Source of the DNA: Datnioides undecimradiatus
Lineage: Eukaryota; Chordata; Actinopteri; Lobotiformes; Datnioididae
Direction: 5' to 3'
Length of the DNA: 64,000 bases
NCBI GenBank assembly: GCA_008933995.1
Contig: WARS01000030.1
Coordinates: 6,989,304 to 7,053,303, forward strand
Shown here piece after piece: positions 1 through 12,908 of this stretch. A program made the translations under genes and the position numbers. The notes under the pieces were generated by a model. It was not told the origin of the DNA. It was given only the letters and a program-made list of their open reading frames with translations, and searched no databases. The stretch's first letter is position 1. Each line of letters begins with the position of its first letter.

Positions 1-1440
1 AGTTAATTTATTAAATCCCAAAACATAATAATGAAATAATAATTTCCCAGAAACCATTATTACATTATTTGCTCTATCCAAAACAATTCAAAAGCTAAAG
101 ATATTCACTTTACTATGTCCCTGCGTGGGATTTACAATAAATATTCTATATCACTCCACTTTCACTTCATGTGGGATGGAAGCCGAAGATGTGAATGATG
201 CCAACATCTTTGACTTAAAACTGAACTCATGTTGGGACGGCTCAGTTGGCTGTGTAAAGTTTGCACGTATGTGAAAATGGGGCAGCTCTTTGACTTTATG
301 CTCTACTATCAAACTAGTAATCATAGTAACGTTGATACGACATGAATTCAGTATTTGCCCTGTGATTGACTGGTGACCAGAAGTTTTACCTTGCTTGGTT
401 CCAGTCCACTGACACCCTGAACAGCCACAGATGAATATCAGACAGAAACTATTATTAAACTATTCAAGCAGCAGACTGAGTGGACTGTAATTATTCCACA
501 TTCATTCATGTCATATGTTTTGGATATTATATGTTGTGAAATACCCAAACAGACATATGCACTGTTTTCTCCTATTTTACTGCCCCAAAGGATAAATGAC
601 AGGCAGAAGGCCACACAAGGTCCTGAAAGCAACAACACATCAGTCTTACACACATCTGCAAATTTGTGCCTGTTATCTGAATCACAGGGAGATGTGCAAA
701 TACTCTCAATTTAAACTATTTAAGCTTCATGCACACTTCTTTTAAAAGTGATATTTATAGTTTTAATGACTTTAGCAACTTGGTGAAGTCCTCACATTGT
801 TCCTCCTCTTCTGGTTTTTCTGTAATAGTCTGCTGTGAAGGATTCACTTGAATTAATAATTAATATTTGCACTGGAGTGGAGAATATTTGAGATGCACAT
901 AGACAAACGGGAGGAAAGGACACAACGTTCAGATAGATTTTCATTTAGTTACACCTTTCTAAGGCTCAGTGGCCACACACAAACACACGCACGCACTCTG
1001 GTAGTTTATTGGAGCTGCGATTTAAACTAATGGGATTGAGACCTGTGTTGGAGCATCCACAAATCTCCTGGGACGTTCTATTTAGATCGTCGAGTCTCAC
1101 CCATTACAGTGAGAAGAGACAGAAATTCCCACAGGATATCACAGACACTCCTCCCACATAATATCACGTCTCTTAGCGGATAACGGGATAACAAGTTTGT
1201 GTGCCTTTCTATGTATTGCTTCCTTATAAGACAACAAGTAGATCTGAACCTCACACTGTAAGACTCGACATTACCATCTGGCTGCAGTTACAATGCTTTG
1301 GTGTTCAGTAAAACTACCATTTGGTGTGAAACCAATTAATTATAACTTGATAACTTGGTTACCTGTGAAATTTGGTGCCAGAGTTGAAAAAAACCAGATG
1401 AACCCATAACATCATGTGTAAAACTAAAAGGTTACGTCTG

Positions 1441-1702
1441 TGCTAGCAGCTCTATGTGGCTGCTTAGCTAAGTGCAAACACTGACATGCTAATACGCTCG
1501 AATGACAATGCAAACATGCAATTGCTTAGCAGATTTACTGCTAAACATACTTACTATCCTAGTTAGGCATGTTTGTTTCATCTGTTGCTGATTAGCACTT
1601 AACAAAAAGAAGGCAGCAGCTGAGTCTCATGGGAACCTCATTGGTTTGGCTGGTACTCCAAACTTTGACCTGATGAGGTTGCTTAAAAAGTTAGGGGCCA
1701 AA
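1441..1702 (+). repeat. degenerate LINE 3'-tail-like interspersed repeat, copy A
   Basis: The order of words GCTAGCAGCTCTATGTGGCT, GACATGCTAAT, CTGATTAGCACTTAACA, ATGGGAACCTCATTGGTTT and CTTTGACCTGATGAGG follows a very common teleost dispersed repeat as I remember it (GCTAACATGCTAA..., GCTAATTAGCACTAAACA, GGGAATGTCATTAGTTTTGC, TTTTGACCTGATGATGGCGC). That repeat is usually found at LINE 3' ends. This copy covers the upstream half and looks old. The exact family (Rex1/L2-type or other) is uncertain. Confidence 0.6.
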
Positions 1703-2401
1703 GTTTTTTTTATATTCAATGACAAAAAGACAGAAATGAATAAATAAACAAAGCACTGCTTCCTGAAAGGCTGAAAGAAACATTTTGACGGAGTTCAGAC
1801 AGGATGGAAATATGATAGCAGCAAACAGAGTTTCATTATTTTGCCTCACACCATGAGACTGATTGTTTCTCCCTTAATCTCTTATCTTGTGCTCTATCGT
1901 TCTTCCTCTCCGTCCCTCTCTTTGAGTATCATAACTGATAACTGATACTGACGTGATGGGCAGAAATGGAGGGCATGAACAAATAATGTCCACTACCGTC
2001 TGTGTGCTTTTTTTTAGATTTGCATGTGCAGTGACTGCACGTATGAAAATCCTCACCAGGAGCTTTGAGTGCACTTGTAGTCAGACATTACTGCATGAAT
2101 ATTAAAGCACAGAGGGAAGCTGACAGCCACTGAGGGCCATACAATGAATAGAAATACTGTGTACACTTTTGTTTAATACACAGTAATGTGTAAACGATAA
2201 AACAATGCTGGCAAGAATACAAGTCATCTTGTAACAGATTAGCTTTACTGAGTGGCTTGTAGTGCAATCATTTATGTCCACACACACTGCATTTGACTAC
2301 TGTAATTAAGAAAAGTTAAAGCCCTGAATCTGAGCCAGCACTCAATTTGTTTGTGTTGCTGACTGTCTGAACCTGAGAGTCATACCCTTATACTTAGTGA
2401 G

Positions 2402-2402
2402 G

Positions 2403-2433
<31 letters not shown>

Positions 2434-2439
2434 CACACC
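2402..2439. repeat. CA microsatellite
   Basis: About 19 CA units with one CG interruption. Confidence 0.98.
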
Positions 2440-2952
2440 TATCATCAGCTGTACTTTTTTGCTGCTGCGGCATGTTTGTACTGTATACACATTGCTTGTC
2501 TGAAGGCACATCACTCAGTAGAAACATCAAAGTATTTCTCCTCTGCAACAGTGTAATAAGACAATGAATGCTGAAACGCTGTAATGAGCTGGTCCCCAAG
2601 CAGGCTGCAGGCCCGCTTATGACAAACATAAGAGTCCCACAGCGGAGAGCGAGGGAGAGAAACAGCCGTGGCGCCACAGAGACACTGTCCCTGCTAATGC
2701 AGTGTCACTTTAAAATACATGTTTCCTGCTCCATTTTGGACTTTAATTTAAATCATATTGCTGTTTTATAACATCAAAAACCGAATATTTTAAAAAGCAC
2801 TTTCCATGTGTGTCACATGATGCACTCACAGTGAGAGGATAGCCATACTTTTTTCTTTCACTTCTGAAGCTGACATTTCTACCTTTTGATGGATAACACC
2901 ACTTTAGTTGTATAATTGAGGGGGACAGTAATTCATGAGAAACTCGAAGGAA

Positions 2953-2997
2953 AGGCTATGTTTACCTTACCTTTCAACAGAACGGTAAACATAGCCT
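2953..2997. repeat. perfect 14-bp inverted repeat (hairpin)
   Basis: Arm AGGCTATGTTTACC (2953-2966) is the exact reverse complement of GGTAAACATAGCCT (2984-2997), with a 17-nt spacer. No target duplication or transposon family recognised. Confidence 0.9.
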
Positions 2998-4827
2998 GCC
3001 TGGAAAGCAGTGTGGGAAATGCCAACAACATTTCCTTTTATTGCTCAGATCGCTGTAGCACGGTGAAGATTTGCAGCCTAATGGAGCTGAAGTTCAGCTA
3101 GTTACAAACTAGTCTTGACAGAATGAACGGTTCTGCTTGCAGACAACAATGGCAAAGGATTATTGAGATGAAATGCCTTATTTCAGAGGGTCAATTTACA
3201 GCCTACCTGGCTGGGGAACGATCACTGAGGTTAGTCAAAGATTAAAAAACTTCCATTGATCAAGCTGAGGACATCAAACGATTCTGGGGAACATATGAGA
3301 ACTTGAACATGAAGGAGGTACAAAGACAGGATGAAAAGTCAAAGTTTTAAATAAATGATCAAATCTGAAACAGTTGACAGAACACACTTTTTCTGTGTTG
3401 TGTTGTGTTTTTCCAACATATTAGGAAAAGCACAGGTTTGCCTGATAACATTAAAAACAACTGCATTCATAGCTCATGATGTATGTGAGCTACTTCCAGT
3501 GTCCTGTTAACATCCACGTTGGATCATTTGGACACTAAATGTGACAGATTAATGTCTGGTTATTGGTAAGGAGATGGCCAGCATAGGTTCTTTATTCATC
3601 CTACAACTCAATAAGTATGAGGGGAACTATTAAACCATTTTCTTTTTATAAAAAAGACAAAATAACCATGAAGAAGGATTTCTGTGTATATTCTGTCTGA
3701 CTCCCTTTTCCTGAAACAGTCTATTCTCAAAGGTACATTCACCTTTTTGTACTGTAAGGTGACCACAGTACTGACATTTCTCCCCCAAACTCCACAAATT
3801 GTAATTTTTTTGATCTGGATTTACAAAAAAAAAAGTAAAGAGAAAAAAAAAAGAGTATGCTCCATCACTTGGACCATCTCCTTCTCCAGGTATTCTCTGA
3901 AATAGATTACTTCCTTATTTTTAGAACTGCATAGGACAGGGTCAAACACACAGTAATTTGTATCCAGACACGTTCTGTTCATTCGTCTATTAAACCAACT
4001 CCTGTCTTTATAAGGAATCAAGTTGCAGATACCTCGCTGAACCAGATTCCTTTTGTCGATTATATTACCATGTAATAGCACTGTTTTATTGCTGAGAATA
4101 AAACACTCGAGATAAGACCGTCTATCTGGTGGAAATCTGCCACGGCGTATTTATGAGAGGGTGTTACATCTTATACATGGGCACAAAAGAAAGATTTTAA
4201 GCGCAAACTGGACCTTAGAAAAACTGCACAGTCTGGAAGGTGAACACAGGTTGTAACCCAAAGGATATCGTGAAAAACAATTAGTGGCTGCCCACTTTGC
4301 ATTAGAACAACTATGTAACAAAGGACGCACAGACTCAAATCTTTTTTTTGTGCCAAATATAGGTTATAGGATTCAGGTAATAGACCAGATTGGCTTATTG
4401 TGCTTCTTGCCGAGGAGAAAGCCAAACATAGCCCCATATTCACAGATAGCAATGGGGCATTTTCAATCTGCTGACATAAACAGAATAATGAGGACACTCT
4501 GCTGGCTGCTGAAAAGCCCTTTAATAGGGTCAGCTTTATTTTGATGCACTGAAGAGGTTCTGGATGGGAGGAGACATATATAATATATAACATATATAAA
4601 CACATATAATATTCAGACCACTGTTCTCTTTTGCATTAGAAGCATTTTATTGACATGCAGTGTACAATTATAATGTAAGATGCTATTTTTGTTGCATGAA
4701 TTTCCCCTTGTGTGCTGACCATATTCTTTTGCTGTTGTCCTCTCCAAACATATTCTTTGCTTACTTTCTCTGACTTTAGCATTCAAAAGAGAATTTCAGG
4801 GAATCTGAAGCTTTGCCTTTAGGGACC

Positions 4828-5165
4828 AGCATCCTCCTTTGCTGCTTCTCTCCTCTTTTCATCTGCTCTTTTCCAAACCACTTTGTCTGAACTACTTTCT
4901 TCTGCTTCTTCCTTTTCCTGCTATCCCCACCTCCACCTCATCACTCCTTCCTAAACTGAACCCCTCCACTCTTTCTGTTTTCATCTCCTTTGTTCCATTC
5001 ACATTCTTTGCCGCTCCTCTCTTCTTCTCTCCTGCCACTGTTGTGGCACTGCATTATTTATGCCAGCCTATTATGTGCCAGTGCGGTGGTAGGGAATGAC
5101 AAGGATAGTGAAAGAAAGAGAAAAAAATAAAAAAAAAAACAGTAAAAGAAAAAAATAAATAAAAG
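4828..5165. repeat. pyrimidine-rich tract switching to A/G-rich tract
   Basis: About 4828-5040 is dominated by C and T on the plus strand; after a short mixed stretch, 5086-5165 is almost wholly A and G, including long A runs. It looks like low-complexity sequence. Confidence 0.8.
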
Positions 5166-7460
5166 AAAAGCTAACATGCTCAACAGTGTGCCCATAAAAC
5201 ACATTTGTCATACAAAAGCAGTTCTGATTTAAGGTGCTTTATACCTCTAACACTTACATACTTAGAATGTGAAATAATATCCCAGCGAAAAAGTTGTGTT
5301 TGAGTTGAAAAGAAAAATATACTTATCTAAAGGCTGCGTCAAGGTCTACTTTCAGAAGTTTTACTGAAGTATGTTAATAAAGGGAAGCTATCTGCAGCAT
5401 CTGATTCATGTCAGTGACACAACTGAAGAAAGATGTGAGGCTCAAGATAGCAAAGCAGAGCAAAGCAAAGCAAAACATCTGTCTCTTGAAGTCAAAGGTC
5501 TTCTTTGAAAATATGATTAGCTGCATTTTTGTCTGTCTGTTTATGTGTCTGTCTTTCTGACTTGGTTAATGTGGCCATGTCACATCAGTAAATTGTTAAA
5601 GTTGTACATTTAGGATCAGCCTGGAAAGCCTTTTGCCGAAAGTAAAGCGATGAGAGGGGGATGGAGTGGTCGCAATGGAGTGAGAAGAAAAAACAGGAAA
5701 CAGAGATGGAAGAAACAAGCTGTCAATACACTAGTGTGCTGACTGAATGATAATGTAGTGCTGCTTATAGTGCACTCAGCATGTCTTCTAAGTGGTCTAT
5801 AAGTAGCAGATAGTGGAATTAAGTACCCCGCCTCTTACACCCACAAACACATGCAGTCAGTCCTGCTATACGTAGCCTCAGTCGCAGACACAGACACACG
5901 CATACACATTTAGAGAGATGCAGCAGCTCTACGTACTGTAGGAATAACACAGGAAGTGCCTAAAGGAGACAGAGCACAGCTGAGCTCTCAAATGAGTTCA
6001 TTTGCAAAATAGAAGCCAGAAATAAAATAAACACACACAAAAAATGTATACGCCAGAGGCGCCGCTCAATATCTTCTCTGTTGCTCTGTCTTTTTCTGTT
6101 TTACTCTTATGGAAAAGCGAAACTATGTGTTTCATCACTGACAGCTTGTTCTCCTTTGTGCTAAGGTTTACTGAATCTTTTTAATAGGATGACTTGCAAA
6201 ATGAGAGTGATTCATAGCAAATGTATTACATAATACAGAAGCAAATAAACACAGCAAGGCCAGAGAGCACCTGACGCCTATGGATTTTTGTGTCTTTCAA
6301 GCAACAAGGAGGCTGTTTCATAATATTGCAAGGTCACGTTGTGCCTGCGTGGTTAAAAAGACATATCCCCCTTTGCACTCTCACTCCTGCATCTATATAC
6401 TGCTGAATGAATTCTACACATTATAAGTGTTGCAAGCAGACAAATAACTGAACTGAAGCACTTTTCAATCAGTCTCTTGTGTTTGAGATGGACCTGAATC
6501 ACTCCCTGAACAGGCACTTCAATCTCTCCTGGTATCTACAACAAACATGCACAGAAGCAATACACCCTTACACAGCACACCACCACAACCGCCATCCAAT
6601 TAATCTCCGAGACAAAGGGAACCTTCTAATCAACATAGAACAGAGAACAAGCCATGGCGCAACAAGCATGGTAATAGCAGGCAGATAAGGCAGATAACAG
6701 CAGATGCTATACAGACAAGCAATGAGGGTGATTTTGGACTGCTCCAACATTTACTCGCGTATAATCAAATGCAGACACAAATGATAAAGAGCAGGGTCTG
6801 CAGCTGTGTCAAGCAGTGTAATTTGTGAAATTGGAAAGTTTATCTGCGATTCACAACATGTGATCTGTGAATGGTCCAGTTCTCAGAATTGATGTGAAAC
6901 AGCTGCCAAAACAAATAAATCTTTGGCCCCTGACTTATCTTTTTTCAAATCTCGGGCCTCCGCTGAGAAAAACATTGTGCATTCGTTTCAACTCTTACCT
7001 CTCTGTTAATATAGATTTTTCCTACTCTAAGGACCCTGCTGTGAGTAAATAACACCTCATTTGTAAGGATTTAGATCAATGCTAGATCACAAACACACTT
7101 TTGTTCTCGCTCTTGCTAAGCTGGGGATACTTGAACTTAGGTATTGTAAAAACAGAAAAAGTCCCAGACAGGGAAAAATGACTTCTCCTGACTTTGTAGG
7201 TTTCCCTTTCCCCTTTGTGTCGTGCAACATTGTTTGCATTTTTTTTTAAATTTTCTTACCACCTTTGGCTCGCAGACATCAGAGGAGTAAATCTAGATGT
7301 GCATGGGACCTTCTGATGGTGGGTGAACCCCTTCTGAACACCTGGATTCAACTGATGGGCCCTCTACACTCAGCGAGAGTGAATAATGTGTGTAGATAGG
7401 AGTGATCCATCCTCTAGTCCATTACCAGGGCTGAAAAAGAGGGAGGAAAATGGGCATCCT

Positions 7461-7484
7461 GTGTGTGTGTGTGTGTGTGTGTGT
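7461..7484. repeat. GT microsatellite, 12 units
   Basis: Uninterrupted GT array followed by a mixed TG/CA-rich stretch to about 7510. Confidence 0.98.
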
Positions 7485-8468
7485 ATGCATGCTTGTGTTC
7501 ACGTGTGCACTCACATCTCTCTCTCACATAAGTCAGTGCTTGGAGATGCGTGTGTAAAGGCTTCTGTCAGATGTGACATTCCTTCAGTGTGTTCGATCGA
7601 CATGGAAAATGGAAGCCTCTTTCTCGCTCGCTCATTCTTTGCCAGCTTCCTTTCATCCCTCTCTGCCCCTCCTCTCTTGGGGTGAGAATTGCAAAATCAA
7701 TAGAGCTAAATGGAGTTGCCGCGGAAGCCATTGAGTGTCCTTTCTAAGTGCCGGAGGAACAAGGACAGTAAGAAGCAGCTGTGACACCCCACAGTCACCT
7801 CTTCTTCTTCCCTCAATCCACCAAAATCCTTTTTCAGCAGTCTCCACTGCTCCCTGAGCTTGTCCTCATCATTCACCTCAAGGCAAAGGAGCATCTCCCA
7901 TGCATGATGAGGAAGTAAGAAATGTGTGGAGATAAGCTTCAGTACGTCACTGGGGTTATGTACGATGCGCTCCCTGACTTTTATTTTTTAGTGATTTAGT
8001 TGGTTGTTGTTTATTCTAGATGTCTCATTGATACCAAAATCTTTTTTCTGAAGAGTGACATAAAAAACTATTTATATATAAACATCTTTACAACTTTGTA
8101 CTATGGCATGATCTGGAACTGTGTATCTGCAAAGCTCTTTTGTGCTCCAACATGTTTTTAAACACAAATTAGATGAATTTTCCTTTATAGATCTAAATAA
8201 TTCATCTTCTACACTGAAGCAAATAAAACTACTGTTTTGGGATTCTCTGTGATTATCTTCATAAAAAAATCCATTAAAATGAAAAACAGGGTACATACCA
8301 TACCAATACATACCAACATGAACAAAAATGTAATCAGAACTTAGACTTATAAATTCACAGTACAATGCACTACATATACTGACTGTCATTGCATTTGACT
8401 GTTGAAATATTTAGTGGGAAACATACAGCATCAACAAGCATTCCCACGATGGGAAAAAAGTAGTCCAT

Positions 8469-8488
8469 GGTACAAATCCCATAATGCA
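8469..8488 (+). promoter_or_regulatory. THAP11/ZNF143 (SBS)-like motif
   Basis: GGTACAAATCCCATAATGCA resembles the known THAP11/ZNF143 consensus ACTACAATTCCCAGAATGCC at about 15 of 20 positions. The site also sits in an 8-bp palindrome (AATCCCAT, 6-nt spacer, ATGGGATT; 8475-8496). A motif match alone does not show binding. Confidence 0.35.
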
Positions 8489-9808
8489 ATGGGATTATAG
8501 ATGCAAAAATTGCACTATATAGATGTTAAACTGCAGAGTGTCATATACATCCAGGAGTGTTGGATGAGGAGGGTTTTACAGCTTTTGACATTTTATAGCA
8601 GGAAACAGATTTAAACTAATAACATTAACGATGGCTCTGTTGCATAAACTGTCCTCTGTACTTGCAGTGAGCCAACGTGCACAATATCAGAGACAAGAAC
8701 AAGGTCATCTAAGTGGAATAAAGTCCTGAATGGATGTTAGCAATTACATTTGTGCCTCTCCTGCTATGATAAGTCGAAATATCTGCAGAGAAAAGCTTCA
8801 TCACTGCCAAACATTTGATCAGCATTTCATGTCTGCTGCACCGAAACTTTGCAGTTCAACAAAATATCAATGTTGTTCTTTTTGCTGATGAAAGCTGACA
8901 ATGGTTTTCATGAATGATAACCGAGAAACCATAACTATGTTGTTCCTTCACTGACGTCAACACTTCTGAAATAAAAATAAGTTGCCTGCATTTTCACTCG
9001 GCTTATCCAGTCCACTAAACCTTGTGGCATCTTCAAAAAAAGATCCCAGTTGACTGCTGTGTTTGTAGGGGGCTGCTGCTGTTTTCAAAGACACTGTGCT
9101 CACTTCTCTTTGACGTAAAATACCATGTGCTGCTTCAGGGCACACATTAGCTTTTGATGTCAGTACTTCAGATTCAAAGAGCAGCGGTTTCTTTCTAGAC
9201 TCACCATTTTGCACCAAGACTCAACAATAACATGGTGCTAAATCAATTGGAAAAAGAGACACCATTTATTCTTTTGGCATAAGCCAAATCCAGACACAAG
9301 ACACATTTTTTTATCTATAGGAGTTCGCACAAAACCATTTTCATGGATGTGCTGCTCTTTCCACCTGCATGTCAAAACAGTGGATAAGTGTATGGTCAGA
9401 CCTTTGCCAAAGAACTATTTATTTTTTTTTTTTAAATACAGGAAATCACTCCAGAGACACTGTGGTCAGATCATGGCAGGTACATCATACACACATACAT
9501 ACATACTGTACGTCACAGATGAATGGAATAGCAGTTTATGAAAATATCATGAGTAGTTTTTCCTTCACTTTGTCCGTCCGTGCTCCTGTGATGTTGCTTC
9601 TCTCGTTAACCTCTGGTATTTCAGACCAGTTTCCATTTATAGTTAATGAGAGTCTCTGCACAAGTGATTTGTACTGGTGAGTAACTCATTACATATTCTC
9701 TTTGACTGCATGCTTCCTCCCTGCTCCTTCTCAAGATTCAACTAAAGCGGCAAATGGGATCCCCACTATCTATGTACTGTATTTGTGTGTGGGAGGGGAA
9801 GATAAAGC

Positions 9809-9832
9809 AAGAGAGAGAGAAAGAGAAAGAGA
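9809..9832. repeat. GA-rich simple repeat
   Basis: Runs of GA and AAGA units on the plus strand, part of a longer purine-rich stretch to about 9875. Confidence 0.9.
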
Positions 9833-11032
9833 ATGGGGAAAAGATAATAAGGAACTGAAAGAGAATGAGAGGAGGCGAGACTGAAATAGAACTGAGTCTT
9901 GAGGTTGTTTGTGAAGAAAACTCTGCAGCCTGCTACTTGGCTGCCCTTCTCTTTGTCACTTCTACCTCCGTGTGCCGCAAGAGAAAAGAACACTGGACTG
10001 AGAACAACTTTTCAATCTACCTTTGACCAAGAACAAACAACCACCTGGTTGGAAGATACACTGCAGCACCAGCTGATATAGTGCCAATCTGGGATGTTTG
10101 CGTCCACAAAAAGTGTAAACATGTAAGCCTTGTGTGTTATGTTCCATGCAAACCTGCAGATTAACTCCCAAAATGAAAGTAGTCATTAGTGTAGACACAC
10201 ATGCTGATGCACAGCGGCACAGCTATGGGTGCACTCACACAGAAAGATCCAAACACAAATCTCTGATAATCTGCTTAGTGAGCAAAAACTCCTGAGAGCC
10301 AGCCATAATTATGAAGCATTTTCTAATAATTCCAGTATGAAGTGGATATATGCGGTATCCCAAGGGTGAACAATTAGATTAGATTTACATCTACCATCCA
10401 TTATTAGCGAGCTGGGGAGAGTCTGTGGCAAGGGGAGATTCCAGTGCGAGAGGGTTCATTGGCTGAAAATCACTTTGACTCTAGGGGCATTTGGGTTTTT
10501 TTTTACAGTAGGATTTTCTCTGCTGAGTGACTGCCTGCTGAGCTGGAGTGGCTAAACAGCCTCCAGCCAGATGATTTGTCTCACTGAGGTGTCTTTGAGC
10601 ATGACCTTTAATCCTTGCAGCGTCAGTCACTGGTTTGACCCCGCACTGTACCATCTCTCAGAGGGACAGGGTGGGACTGACATGTCACTTTGTGGACTAA
10701 ACCTTAAATTTTTTATCTTATTCTGAGAAAGGTATTGACAATAACTGCCTGCTGTGTATAATGTAATTCATGGGTTATGTAGCGCTGTGTACTCTGCAGG
10801 ATAATTTCTGTGCAAAAAGGAAAGAATATCTTATTATTTGCATCTTAGGAACTGAGGCAACTTCGTACTGATGCAACGTTTTCCTCTCAAAGACTTTCTG
10901 CAGGACTGAAACAGTGAGCCTCCGTGCAAATTAGCTCAACAATACTCCAGAAGCATAACAGATAATAGAGATCTGCTGCTAGGTGAGCTATTATCCATAA
11001 CTACACAGAGTATCCAATTTGGGTCTTTGCTT

Positions 11033-11074
11033 GAGTGTGTGTGTGTGTGTGTGCGTGTGTGCATGCGCGTGTGT
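11033..11074. repeat. GT microsatellite (CA in the transcript)
   Basis: Interrupted GT array on the plus strand with CG and CA variants near the end. It lies about 215-255 nt inside intron 9 of the minus-strand transcript, where it reads as CA. Confidence 0.97.
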
Positions 11075-11253
11075 AGGATAACCGTGTCTTCTACCCTCTT
11101 ATCTCCTGCAGCGAGCAGAAGAAAGTGATGGAGGGCCTCCGGTAATTAGAATGGAGAGCCTCTCCCTTCACTACACAAATAATGATAGCCCTTCACCTGC
11201 TGTAGAAAATCACACTGAATCTACGCTCCTGCTCAAACAGGACACGGGCAAGC

Positions 11254-11280
11254 TCACACACACACCCACACACACACACA
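11254..11280. repeat. CA microsatellite (UG in the transcript) next to exon 9 donor
   Basis: CA array with one CCC interruption on the plus strand. In the clstn2 transcript it reads (UG)n starting 9 nt after the exon 9 splice junction at 11289/11288. Confidence 0.97.
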
Positions 11281-11288
11281 GTCCTCAC

Positions 11289-11410
11289 CTGCTCCAGTTT
11301 CCAGTGGAACTCAGCGGGTCTGAAGGTGTCGACCTGAGTGAAATCTCTTCTGAGCAGAAACACCAGGCGGCAGTTGTGAACGTACAGAGAGTAATGGTGG
11401 CGGTTCATTT
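11289..11410 (-). CDS. clstn2: clstn2 exon 9 (LNS domain, continued)
   Basis: A 122-bp exon encoding (E)MNRHHYSLYVHNCRLVFLL then RRDFTQVDTFRPAEFHWKLE and Q. EMNRHHY, YVHNCRLVFLLR and FRPAEFHWKL are hallmark calsyntenin LNS-domain motifs; the split glutamate is completed from exon 8. The acceptor is CCTGTTGCAG before AAATGAACC and the donor is GAGCAG followed by GTGAGGAC, phase 0. On the sense strand a TG repeat of about 27 nt starts only 9 nt inside intron 9. The family continues with (V/I)CD(E/K)EWHYYV; I did not find that exon in the remaining 11.3 kb, so intron 9 must be longer than that. Entering in phase 1 and leaving in phase 0, the exon cannot be skipped without a frameshift. Confidence 0.98.
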
Positions 11411-12908
11411 CTGCAACAGGAAGATCAGGCACGCATGATCACACAAAGACACAAACGTATGCACACAATTAAACAGAATTCTGCATTAAACAATGGATCA
11501 ATCAACAACAGCGATGCCCTCTACAATGAGGACCATAACTGTTGCACCTGCTCCTTCAGTTTTCATATGGAGGCAATTTAATTTGTTTTTTTCTGACCAG
11601 AATATGTTATACAGTACAGCTGTGTGAAACTCGTTTGAGAAACTGCAATTGGGCTCTCCACATCAAAACACAGCTGTCAACATGACAGAAAGGGTCCAGG
11701 GAGTGTGGTCACAGAGTGTACGCTGTGGCTAAGTCTGTTCTTTCATTATCGACTGGTGTCTGTGTAAGATGACAACAAGAGGCAAGTCCCACTTGCTCTG
11801 CTCTTATAATACACTGGTTGTGCTTAAGGTGGGAAGAAGTGCCAACCGTGCGAGTAGATTCAGAGCTAATCAAAACACAACAGCAACAGTTCGAAAAATA
11901 AAGATAAACTGACACGAGAGTGACAGCATGTGGATTTTGTTAATTAAGTTCAGCAATTTAAACTGTGAAAAACACCAGTCCATTGAATTTGTATTGTCAT
12001 TATTATTACGTTATCATTGTATTGTGTTAAAATTCTCACATTTAAATGAATAACATTATGATGATCTAAATCAAATATGGTATATAAATTGTACCAAACT
12101 TTGATACAATTTGGTTTAAAAAGTATGAAATGTTTTTTCAGATAGGGTGCTAAAAAATAATTAGGCATCAAGCAAATAGGAATCATTTAGTAATATTCCT
12201 GACGTGATACAGTGAAAATAATAATATGATACTAATCATGCTACTTTTTTATTACTTTGTCCCTTTCTCCCATTTCTGATGTTTGGCACGCTCAGGGGAA
12301 TGATAGGGAGCAATACACAACTGTTTTTCCACACAGTATTGCTTATTTGGACCTGGATTCACACTAAGCCTTCTGGTACCATTCACATCCTGAAGCAAAA
12401 ACTTGCAATTGAAAAAAGGGTTTATAAGACGGTCTAACACAAACTAGTCCGCAGTTTTGCATTACAAGATCAGACTACACATTTACTAAGCTAATAAGCC
12501 ATCTGTGAAACCATTGTGAGAGCGTGCAATGTGCAGATGGCTTGCTTAATTACATAGTTCAGGCAGCTCAGTCAAGATATGCAGTGGGGAAAAAACGTTG
12601 AAAGTTTCAAAGGGCATTTGTCATCGTGGGCTTCAGTCTAGTCTAATTATCTTGTTATTTTGAAAGGATGTTTTTGATCATGTTATGTTCATAGGAAAGG
12701 TTTCTGAAACTGAGGATACAGCAATCAAAGATGTTTCAGTGACAGAGCTGTAAGAATCAAGTACCTTTCAGTATCATACAACAGAAAAAAAAATCTGAGG
12801 TCAAATACAAACTCCACAACAGCTGACTTAAGTTAGTTTCTCTGTCTGACACGTTGATGGATGAAATTTACTCCTCAGTAAGGGGCACGAGTGAAATGGT
12901 TTCCTCAC
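11411..12908 (-). other. clstn2: clstn2 intron 8
   Basis: 1,498 bp between exons 8 and 9, phase 1, GTGAGG donor and GCAG acceptor. The sequence is AT-rich, with a very AT-rich centre (about 11935-12250). I see no gene or mobile element in it. Confidence 0.9.

Larger units (their letters stand above)
1..11288 (-). other. clstn2: clstn2 intron 9 (3'-truncated by window edge)
   Basis: There is no recognisable coding exon. I looked for the next calsyntenin block (CD-E/K-EWHYYV and GACWQ) on the minus strand and did not see it. The stretch holds a degenerate LINE-tail-like repeat (1441-1702), a perfect 14-bp hairpin (2953-2997), CA/GT arrays near 2402, 7461, 11033 and 11254, a pyrimidine-to-purine switch (4828-5165), an AT-rich run (about 4570-4610), a GA run (9809-9832) and a THAP11/ZNF143-like motif (8469-8488). 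The rest is unremarkable AT-rich sequence with short chance ORFs. Confidence 0.85.

Noticed and set aside
4171-4605. 144-codon minus-strand ORF, the longest in the window
   Set aside because: No recognisable family or domain, no splice logic, and composition typical of AT-rich intron; likely chance.
8957-9217. 86-codon minus-strand ORF with plausible amino-acid mix, considered as a next clstn2 exon
   Set aside because: It does not contain the expected EWHYYV or GACWQ blocks and has no matching acceptor and donor phases.
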